Shown here piece by piece: positions 1-5,455 of a stretch of DNA of 8,086 nt. The notes below the pieces were generated by a model that searched no databases, had not been told where the DNA came from, and saw only the letters and a program-made list of their open reading frames with translations. The position numbers were made by a program, and so were the translations under genes. The first letter of the stretch is position 1. The number at the start of each line of letters is the position of its first letter. This DNA comes from Spirochaetota bacterium. Lineage in GTDB: Bacteria > Spirochaetota > Leptospiria > Turneriellales > Turneriellaceae. The stretch spans positions 1-8,086 of the forward strand of contig JAKQXK010000613.1 in NCBI GenBank assembly GCA_029561505.1. Reading direction: 5' to 3'.

Positions 1-382
1 TGTTCTCGGCGGTCTGGGTTTTCAAGACCGAGATCTTTGTCACCGATTCGACAAGGTAGGTGATGGTTTCGCCGAACTCTTGCCGCATGTATTCGGGTTT
101 GATAAAAGTATCTTCGAGCACATCGTGCAGAAGCCCCGCGCACACGACCTCGTGGTCGAGCCCCAGATCGGCCAGTGTGTGCGCCACCGCCAGCGGATGG
201 ATTATATAGGGTTCACCTGAAAGCCGCTTCTGAAACTTGTGCGCGTCTTCGGCGAGCAGATAGGCCTTTTTGATCAGGGCCTTTTGTGCCCGCGTGACAT
301 AAGAGGGCATATGCGCGAGCAGAGAATTGAGCGTTTGCCCCTCTTGTGCCGGCTGGCTTCTTAATAATGAAGGCATTGCCAT
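1..382 (-). CDS. rel: RelA/SpoT-family (p)ppGpp synthetase/hydrolase, N-terminal fragment (runs off left edge)
   Basis: Only the first 127 codons are in the window. The family makes and/or degrades the alarmone (p)ppGpp in the cytoplasm during starvation. The visible part is the HD hydrolase domain. His48 is the first metal-ligand His, followed by SGEPYIIHP (55-63) and LAVAHTLADLGLD (64-76). The signature HDVLEDT (86-92) carries the HD metal ligands and the E90/D91 pair, and VTKIS (114-118) matches the segment that follows in this family. All hydrolase residues expected here are intact, so pppGpp hydrolysis is likely; the synthetase, TGS and ACT regions lie outside, so bifunctionality cannot be judged. 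Two ATGs (382 and 376) give an N-terminus of SpoT-like length. No Shine-Dalgarno precedes them. The frame stays open upstream to another ATG at 493, which would touch the divergent gene's start codon; I judge that less likely. Gene symbol is at family level. Confidence 0.9.
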   Translation of the reverse strand, partial: MAMPSLLRSQPAQEGQTLNSLLAHMPSYVTRAQKALIKKAYLLAEDAHKFQKRLSGEPYIIHPLAVAHTLADLGLDHEVVCAGLLHDVLEDTFIKPEYMRQEFGETITYLVESVTKISVLKTQTAEN

Positions 383-390
383 CGCTGTAT

Positions 391-420
391 ATAATACGCG
401 ATTCAGCGCGGCCGCTGCAA
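391..420 (-). promoter_or_regulatory. candidate sigma70-type promoter for rel
   Basis: Read on the minus strand, TTGCAG (420-415) is followed by an 18-base spacer and TATTAT (396-391), a five-of-six match to the -10 consensus; the -35 matches in only three positions. The predicted transcription start is near 384, almost on the ATG at 382. If this is the real promoter, the rel mRNA is essentially leaderless, which agrees with the missing Shine-Dalgarno. Motif match only. Confidence 0.3.
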
Positions 421-443
421 CAAAAATCGCGTTTACCAACGCG
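421..443 (-). terminator. terminator-like hairpin with T-run in the rel/TPR divergent gap
   Basis: A perfect 6-bp stem (CGCGTT at 428-433 with AACGCG at 438-443) closes a 4-base loop. Read on the minus strand it is followed directly by ATTTTTG (427-421), the layout of a short intrinsic terminator. It lies upstream of the candidate rel promoter, so it could stop antisense transcripts coming out of the TPR gene, or act as an attenuator if rel starts further upstream. The stem is short, so activity is uncertain. Confidence 0.35.
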
Positions 444-491
444 GAATTCGACCGATACTGGAAATAGCGCCCCAAAGCGCGGGCTTTTGCC

Positions 492-2045
492 ATGCTCTAC
501 ATAGCTGCACTGGGAATCATCATGCTGCTCGCCCTTCTGGCGTGGCTCTTGACGCTGCGCAAGAGCAACCCCTTTCACATTGTGCAAAAGCTCATGGATG
601 AAGGCCAGTACGACGAGGCCGTCTTGAAACTGACCGCTATGGCCGAAGATGTCGATCTGGCGCCGCGAAGTTATGTCTATTTGGCCGAGTGCCACGAACA
701 GCTGGGCGCCCGCGATCTGGCCCGCACCTGCTACCGTAAGGCTATCGATGCAGGCGCGTTTGACGATAAAGATCGCGAAATTGAAATCTACAAGAAAATC
801 GGTGAAATCTACCGTGCCGAAAACGACACCGAAGGTTTCTTCGAAACCTGTCTCGAAATTCTGCGACTGAACCCTGACGATGAGCTGGCAAATCAAGAAG
901 TGGGCATGATCGCTCTGGGTGACGGGCACTATGGGGTGGCCGAAATCTATCTTAAGGCCGCGATGACCAACAGCGACGACCCGCAACTGACGCTTGCCTA
1001 CGCCGTGACGCTGTGGCAGATGGGAGAACGTGACAACGCAGTTTCGTTTGTTGAAAAGCTGCTCACCGATGCAGGCGACGACCAGATTTACGGGTTGATA
1101 TACGTGACCATGGCCACCTTTGGCAGCCACCTGCCACGAGGCCGCCAGATGGCGCTGAAGCTCATTGCCGAAACCAAAGACGACAGCGTTAAAGAACTTC
1201 TTTATAACATCTATCTCTACCAGTGTTATCAGGGCAAGGCGCTGCGCGAGGCGCTCGATTTTCTCAAGAGACAGAATGAGTCGAACACTCTGCCAACCGA
1301 TCGCCGCCGCGAATACCAGTACCTGCTTTTGATTCTGTATTTGAACGAAGAAATGTTTCTCGAAGCTTCACGTCTTTATCGTGACCTTACTGAAACTGAT
1401 GACGAATACCGTGACCTGCGCCATCTGAAAGTATTTATCGATCAGATAGATCTCAACCCCCACGCCGAAAACCTAAAATCATTCAAGCAGATTCTAAAAG
1501 ACAATTTTGAACCGTTGCTGATGCAAGACTTAACCTATGCAATTTCTGGGTTTCGCAAGAACCGCGGCCTCACGATCACCAAGTTCTTCGATATGACGGG
1601 TGCAACGCCGCAGCTGCGTATCGAATATGACATTATGACCGCAGAGAAGAGCGCCGACCTCTTTATGCAAATGATGCCAGAAGAATTTCAGAAATTCGTG
1701 CTCTACATTATTACAAATCTCGAATACAATGAACCGGTGAAAGAATCTTCGGGTGAAAAAGACCTTGTCTTATATTCTGCGATTTCATCGAAAAGCAAGT
1801 CGATTCGCGCGCTCTTTGCGTTTTACAGGCTGCGCACGGGTTCGCATATCAGTGATATTTCACTACGCAATCTGCAGAACAAGATGCAATCTCTCAAAGC
1901 CGACAAAACCTATATTATATCGAGCGCACAGCTCACTGAAGGCGCGGCCGCGCTGATTCTGAAAGAGTCATCGCTCAAGCAGTTTGACGCAGATCATCTC
2001 GCAGAATGGCTGCACGACTACTTCAAGTCAACACGCCGTCAGTGA
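492..2045 (+). CDS. membrane-anchored TPR protein with degenerate Mrr-like nuclease C-domain
   Basis: The 517-residue protein starts with one hydrophobic helix (about 2-21) followed by Arg/Lys, typical of a membrane anchor with the rest in the cytoplasm. Residues about 28-195 and 272-300 are helical TPR-like pairs, for example YVYLAECHEQLGARDLARTCYRKAI (61-85, in part) and the repeat ending EILRLNPDD (122-130). Residues about 395-512 follow the order of an Mrr_cat domain: an EEFQKFVLYII helix (397-407), EKDLVLYS (422-429, D424 at the usual Asp), a strand at 437-447, ADKTYIISSAQLTEGAA (470-486), and an FDADHLAEWL end (498-507). The Q/ExK motif after the Asp is replaced by FAFYR, so catalysis is unlikely. 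The role is probably scaffolding; the partner is unknown. It is divergent from rel and convergent with the next gene, overlapping it by 7 bp. The 492 ATG is chosen because it keeps the whole membrane helix; no clear Shine-Dalgarno is visible. TPR and anchor are secure, the nuclease fold is inference. Confidence 0.85.
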   Translation: MLYIAALGIIMLLALLAWLLTLRKSNPFHIVQKLMDEGQYDEAVLKLTAMAEDVDLAPRSYVYLAECHEQLGARDLARTCYRKAIDAGAFDDKDREIEIYKKIGEIYRAENDTEGFFETCLEILRLNPDDELANQEVGMIALGDGHYGVAEIYLKAAMTNSDDPQLTLAYAVTLWQMGERDNAVSFVEKLLTDAGDDQIYGLIYVTMATFGSHLPRGRQMALKLIAETKDDSVKELLYNIYLYQCYQGKALREALDFLKRQNESNTLPTDRRREYQYLLLILYLNEEMFLEASRLYRDLTETDDEYRDLRHLKVFIDQIDLNPHAENLKSFKQILKDNFEPLLMQDLTYAISGFRKNRGLTITKFFDMTGATPQLRIEYDIMTAEKSADLFMQMMPEEFQKFVLYIITNLEYNEPVKESSGEKDLVLYSAISSKSKSIRALFAFYRLRTGSHISDISLRNLQNKMQSLKADKTYIISSAQLTEGAAALILKESSLKQFDADHLAEWLHDYFKSTRRQ

Positions 2046-2692
2046 TTCTCGAATATTCCGTTGCGAAAGCCGACCGCAGATCTTGCGCGCAGCACGATGC
2101 GCAATGAGCCATAGACGAAGAACGGAGCGACGATCACGTCGACGGTGTAGTGCACACGCTGAAACAACAAACAAAAACCCATTACGATGACGCCGACGAA
2201 AGCAAGCTTGCGGTAGATACCGGCCGGCAGCATGAGATAGAGCAGATACATCGTTGCCGTATGCCCTGAGAAAAACAGATCTTTATTCACCTGTTTGCCG
2301 GTATACATAAAACTCAATACAGGATCAACCAGCGGAATTAACCCGATTGGGGGTTCGAGCGGAACCAGAGTCATTGTGATCATGCGCATGATGACGAAAA
2401 GCGCGTATGCCTCGAATGCAACGACCAGCCTCTCGGGCGACGGCAGAAGAAACACAAAACCGATCAGCAGCGCAGTATAGAGAATGTAGAAGATCAGGTC
2501 GCTGAGGTCGCGCGCCGGCAAATAGTTGAAGATAGGGTCTTGCAATTGTACGCCTGGGCGCAACTCGATCTGCGTCAGAAAGGGTACGGTGCTCAGCATC
2601 ACAACGGTGAGCACTACGGCAGCGAAGATAAATTCGTACCGCTGATCAGGTGATTTCCAGAACGTTAACCAGGTGCCTTTGAGTCGCGACAT
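2039..2692 (-). CDS. phosphatase PAP2-related membrane protein, sphingomyelin-synthase-like (PAP2_C)
   Basis: A 217-residue integral membrane protein with about six helices (roughly 20-38, 63-83, 88-110, 143-160, 162-178, 184-202). It carries the catalytic blocks of the PAP2_C/sphingomyelin-synthase branch: R103..T106 with a following Pro-rich loop (PLEPP, 111-115), KDLFFSGHTATMY (137-149) with His144, and RVHYTVDVIVA (179-189) with His181 and Asp185. These give the His-His-Asp triad used to move phospho-head-groups between lipids or to dephosphorylate lipid phosphates at the membrane. The exact substrate cannot be read from sequence; phosphatidyl head-group transferase and lipid phosphatase are both possible. 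It lies 80 bp downstream of the ABC exporter on the same strand, suggesting shared transcription or at least a shared lipid theme. Its stop codon overlaps the 3' end of the TPR gene. No Shine-Dalgarno is evident before the ATG at 2692. Confidence 0.85.
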   Translation of the reverse strand: MSRLKGTWLTFWKSPDQRYEFIFAAVVLTVVMLSTVPFLTQIELRPGVQLQDPIFNYLPARDLSDLIFYILYTALLIGFVFLLPSPERLVVAFEAYALFVIMRMITMTLVPLEPPIGLIPLVDPVLSFMYTGKQVNKDLFFSGHTATMYLLYLMLPAGIYRKLAFVGVIVMGFCLLFQRVHYTVDVIVAPFFVYGSLRIVLRARSAVGFRNGIFENH

Positions 2693-2772
2693 ATGTACCG
2701 GGCGACTAGATTGCCGACGGATGGACAGAGACGTTTTTTTTTGGCGTGCAGCAAGCAGAAATTTGAATCAGA

Positions 2773-4602
2773 TCATTGAGCCTGCCATAGTCGGCGATAA
2801 GTGTTTGATTTTCTGAGAAGCTCGCGGTGGCTGCCCATCGCCTCGATGCCACCATTGCCCAGCACGATAATCGCATCGGCGTGCGCGACCGTGCTCAGGC
2901 GGTGCGTTATCAGAATTACCACGCGCTTGCGGCTCAGGGCCCGCAGATGTGATCGAATACGCTGTTCGCTGATTGTATCAAGGTGCGCGGTTGCTTCATC
3001 GAGCACAAGAATAGGTGAGCGCCGGGCGAGCGCGCGCGCCAGGGTCAGGCGATGCTTCTGCCCGCCAGAGAGTTTGAAACCCCGCTCGCCGATCAGCGTT
3101 TCAAGCCCTTGCGGTAGTTCGTGTACAAAACCGTCGGCATCGGCAGCCTTGAGTGCACGCCGCAGCTCGGCTTCAGAAAAAACTTCGTCGCTACCGAAAA
3201 GATTATCGCGAACCGTGCCGTCGAAGAGAATCGCATCTTGCGTGACGATCGCTATTTGCCGGCGGTATGCGGCCAGGTCAAATTCAGCGATGTTGATGCC
3301 ATTGAGCATTATTTCACCCTGTTGAGGTTCGTAAAAGCGGCACAGCAGATCGATCAGCGTTGTTTTGCCGATACCGCTTTCGCCGACGATTGCGTAGATG
3401 CGCGATGGCTGCATCGCCAGTGTGACATTTCTGAGAACAGGCTGCCCTTCGCGGTACGAGAAGGTGATATTTTTGAAATCCACCTTGCGGATAGAGGCCG
3501 GTACTGCGCGATTGCCTGTGTTTAATTCTTTCTCGAGTTTTAACATGTCGAGCACGCGGTCTAGCGATGCCATAGACTTCTGAATCTGGCTGAGCGAAAA
3601 AACCATGCGCCACACCGGATACAGCAACATGCCGCTGTACATTTGAAAGGCGACGAGATCGCCGACGGTCGTTTCACCGCGCAGAAAATAGATGCCACCA
3701 AAGACCATGATTAAGAGTGACGTGATCGGAATCAGAAAGTTCCAGATGCCATCGACCGCTGATTCGCGCAGCGACGCGTAGATATTTTTGCGAAACATGA
3801 GGCCTTGAGTGAGGTTATATCGCCTCTGCTCTGCTGCCTGCATCTCGAATGCCTTAACCGCGCGAATGCCCGCAAAAACTTCGCTCGCGCGCGCGTCTTG
3901 TCCCGAACGGTCGTTGCTGACAGAGCGATAGACCGGCCGCACCTTCAAAATGTAAATGAGACTGATATAAATCAAAGGGGGAATAAACCCCGAGGCCACG
4001 AGTGCAAGCGGCAGGTGCCAATAGACAAGAATCGCGAAGGTAATGACGATGCGTATGAAGGCCACGCCCGGCGAGATGACTGCCATCTGCAGAATTCCGG
4101 TGAGGTTTTCTGCGTCGCTCGTCAGGCGCGAGACGATACCGCCGGTCTTGAGCTCATGAATCTGGCCCAACGGCAGGTGCATGAGATGCCTGAAGAGCCT
4201 CAGGCGCAGCGCGCGCACAAATCGCCCGTTGACGAGTGCTGTGTAAAAACGCCGCCAGAAGTCGATCGCCTGTGCAGCGATCAACGAAACGAGAAGTGCC
4301 GCACCGATGACGAGCAGCAATGATTTCTTTTCGGTAGCATGTAGCTGCGCATTCATCAGCACGCCGTCGAGAATATGCCGGGTCGTGACGGGAACCGCCA
4401 GATACAACAGCTCGGTTGCACAAGCCGCGATGAAGATGACGGCGAACGGCCGCCTGTAGTCGGCCATCAGGGCCAGATAAGAGCGTAAATTTTCACGACC
4501 CGCGGGCGAGCTTTCTCGCTTTTGGTCTTTTCGCTGCTGCTGGGTATCTTGAAGAAACTGGCGAAACAGCCAGCGGGAAGAAACGAGCGCCATGTGCTGC
4601 AA
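2773..4602 (-). CDS. ABC exporter half-transporter, fused TMD-NBD (MsbA/multidrug type)
   Basis: 609 residues with one six-helix membrane domain (helices about 53-75, 95-115, 177-195, 196-218, 288-308, 313-335) fused to one ATPase domain, the standard size for a homodimeric exporter. The ATPase has every element: A-loop Tyr383, Walker A GESGIGKTT (407-415), Q-loop Gln455, signature LSGGQ (511-515), Walker B ILVLDE (531-536) with catalytic Glu536, D-loop AHLD (539-542) and switch His567. It should export a lipid or hydrophobic compound across the inner membrane using ATP; MsbA-like lipid flipping and drug export cannot be told apart here. The start is TTG at 4602: a GGAG (4611-4608) sits 5 bases before it but 14 bases before the first ATG (4593), too far. 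It lies between pilZ and the PAP2-type gene, same strand, with 88- and 80-bp gaps. Confidence 0.93.
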   Translation of the reverse strand: MQHMALVSSRWLFRQFLQDTQQQRKDQKRESSPAGRENLRSYLALMADYRRPFAVIFIAACATELLYLAVPVTTRHILDGVLMNAQLHATEKKSLLLVIGAALLVSLIAAQAIDFWRRFYTALVNGRFVRALRLRLFRHLMHLPLGQIHELKTGGIVSRLTSDAENLTGILQMAVISPGVAFIRIVITFAILVYWHLPLALVASGFIPPLIYISLIYILKVRPVYRSVSNDRSGQDARASEVFAGIRAVKAFEMQAAEQRRYNLTQGLMFRKNIYASLRESAVDGIWNFLIPITSLLIMVFGGIYFLRGETTVGDLVAFQMYSGMLLYPVWRMVFSLSQIQKSMASLDRVLDMLKLEKELNTGNRAVPASIRKVDFKNITFSYREGQPVLRNVTLAMQPSRIYAIVGESGIGKTTLIDLLCRFYEPQQGEIMLNGINIAEFDLAAYRRQIAIVTQDAILFDGTVRDNLFGSDEVFSEAELRRALKAADADGFVHELPQGLETLIGERGFKLSGGQKHRLTLARALARRSPILVLDEATAHLDTISEQRIRSHLRALSRKRVVILITHRLSTVAHADAIIVLGNGGIEAMGSHRELLRKSNTYRRLWQAQ

Positions 4603-4607
4603 AAATA

Positions 4608-4611
4608 CTCC
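4608..4611 (-). promoter_or_regulatory. Shine-Dalgarno deciding the TTG start of the ABC exporter
   Basis: GGAG on the minus strand, 5 bases from TTG (4602-4600) and 14 bases from the first in-frame ATG (4593-4591). The spacing favours TTG initiation and adds three residues to an ATG-only model. Confidence 0.55.
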
Positions 4612-4649
4612 ACGTTTGCCAAGCCGACGAATAAACGCAAGAGCACTTT

Positions 4650-4679
4650 AGTGAAGCCGCCAAAAAGGCGGCGGCCACT
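4650..4679 (-). other. intercistronic hairpin between pilZ and the ABC exporter
   Basis: GCCGCC (4656-4661) and GGCGGC (4667-4672) form a perfect 6-bp, fully GC stem around a 5-base loop. It can be extended by AGTG (4650-4653) pairing with CACT (4676-4679) across a small internal loop. It begins about 11 bases after the pilZ stop. No T-run follows on either strand, so it is not a standard intrinsic terminator; an RNA-stability element or weak terminator tuning downstream expression is possible. Confidence 0.45.
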
Positions 4680-4690
4680 TGAGAAAATGG

Positions 4691-5314
4691 CTAGAGTGGT
4701 TCGACGCCCGGGTTCTTTTGCAGCTCTTCTGCCACAAACCTTTCGACGCGCTTGGTTGCTTCGTTCGAAAGCGTTGTGAAGAGCACACCGCATGTGTACC
4801 GCCGCTCTTCGCTGGTTTCGCGCGTGCACCAACGCACCAACCCCTGACAGATGAAGCGCAATGACTTGCCGGGAAGATAGACGTTCACGCTGATGAGGGT
4901 ATTTTTTGCCAGTTGGCGGTCAGTCACCATGCGCAGCCCAACCGGGCTTAAATCTGTCAGCGTCGCTTCATAGCGCCCGGGTTCTGTCCACACATTATAG
5001 CCTATCACCGAATCGAGTTTGAGTCGCTGGCCTTTACGTATCACGCTCTTAAAGAGCTTTGTCGGCTTCACGATGCGTATTAATTTGCCGTTGCGCTCTG
5101 CTTCAACCTGCGAATCGAAGCGAAAGCGAAAATTGGCCATCGTAAATTCGACCTTCACAGCTTCAGATGCCGCAGCGTTCAAATAATCGTCGTCGACGCG
5201 CACCGTCAGGTGTCGGTCGCCCAGGGTTTCGAGAATTCCCTGATAACGATTGCCCTCTGGGTTGTCATCTATCGGCATAATTTGCAGTGCAAGACTCTGG
5301 CGCAGTATCGACAT
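4691..5314 (-). CDS. PilZ-domain c-di-GMP receptor with YcgR-like N-domain
   Basis: 207 residues, cytoplasmic, no membrane segment. Residues about 1-88 are a beta-rich domain resembling the N-domain of YcgR-type proteins (strands around 25-41, 53-66 and 69-83, ending in the IVKP linker). The PilZ domain follows from about 92. It has both c-di-GMP-binding signatures: R93-K-G-Q-R97 (RxxxR) and D121-L-S-P-V-G126 (DxSxxG). Intact motifs predict real c-di-GMP binding, usually used to adjust motility, secretion or envelope enzymes by protein contact. The effector partner is not visible. It is divergent from the ion channel across a 141-bp gap and precedes the ABC exporter by 88 bp. Start: ATG at 5314 has AGGAG (5324-5320) with 5-base spacing, the best ribosome site in the window. 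Confidence 0.9.
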   Translation of the reverse strand: MSILRQSLALQIMPIDDNPEGNRYQGILETLGDRHLTVRVDDDYLNAAASEAVKVEFTMANFRFRFDSQVEAERNGKLIRIVKPTKLFKSVIRKGQRLKLDSVIGYNVWTEPGRYEATLTDLSPVGLRMVTDRQLAKNTLISVNVYLPGKSLRFICQGLVRWCTRETSEERRYTCGVLFTTLSNEATKRVERFVAEELQKNPGVEPL

Positions 5315-5319
5315 GAATG

Positions 5320-5324
5320 CTCCT
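5320..5324 (-). promoter_or_regulatory. strong Shine-Dalgarno of the PilZ gene
   Basis: AGGAG on the minus strand, 5 bases before the ATG at 5314. It is the clearest ribosome binding site here and fixes the start. Confidence 0.7.
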
Positions 5325-5332
5325 GAATTTGC

Positions 5333-5362
5333 AGCCTAAAACCGGCCGGGCGGTACCGTCAA
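5333..5362 (-). promoter_or_regulatory. candidate sigma70-type promoter for the PilZ gene
   Basis: TTGACG (5362-5357) matches five of six -35 positions. An 18-base GC-rich spacer leads to TAGGCT (5338-5333), which keeps the three most conserved -10 positions (T1, A2, T6). The predicted start near 5326 would leave a leader of about 12 bases that just contains the Shine-Dalgarno. Motif match only; the weak -10 suggests low or activator-assisted expression. Confidence 0.3.
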
Positions 5363-5455
5363 CCGCATTAATTTTCTGTTAACCAAACCCGCTTGACCAG
5401 TCGTTGTGATCGCATACTGGCGCTTTATGAGAGCTGAGAACTCTGATCTGCTGAC

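Noticed and set aside
432..459. TTTACC and GATACT as a promoter for the TPR gene
   Set aside because: Four of six matches in each box with a 16-base spacer is weak, and the -35 lies inside the hairpin at 428-443.
213..1130. A 305-codon open frame on the minus strand across the TPR gene start
   Set aside because: It lies antisense to a clear TPR gene and overlaps rel in a different frame on the same strand. Its translation shows no recognisable domain and reads as a composition shadow.
2734..2742. Run of nine T on the plus strand in the gap between the ABC and PAP2-type genes
   Set aside because: No stem precedes it on the plus strand, and on the minus strand it is an A-run, so it is not an intrinsic terminator for the ABC gene. 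It may just be an A-tract upstream of the PAP2-type gene.
3805..4323. A 172-codon plus-strand open frame inside the ABC exporter gene
   Set aside because: Antisense to a full-length conserved exporter; the translation is highly charged with no motif, typical of a shadow frame.
4467..4832. A 121-codon minus-strand frame bridging the PilZ and ABC genes
   Set aside because: It overlaps the confident ends of both genes in another frame and has no domain or ribosome site.
5393..5418. TTGACC and CATACT as a promoter for the ion channel
   Set aside because: The -35 is good, but the spacer to CATACT is only 14 bases, and at 16-18 bases no -10-like hexamer is found. The channel promoter remains unidentified.
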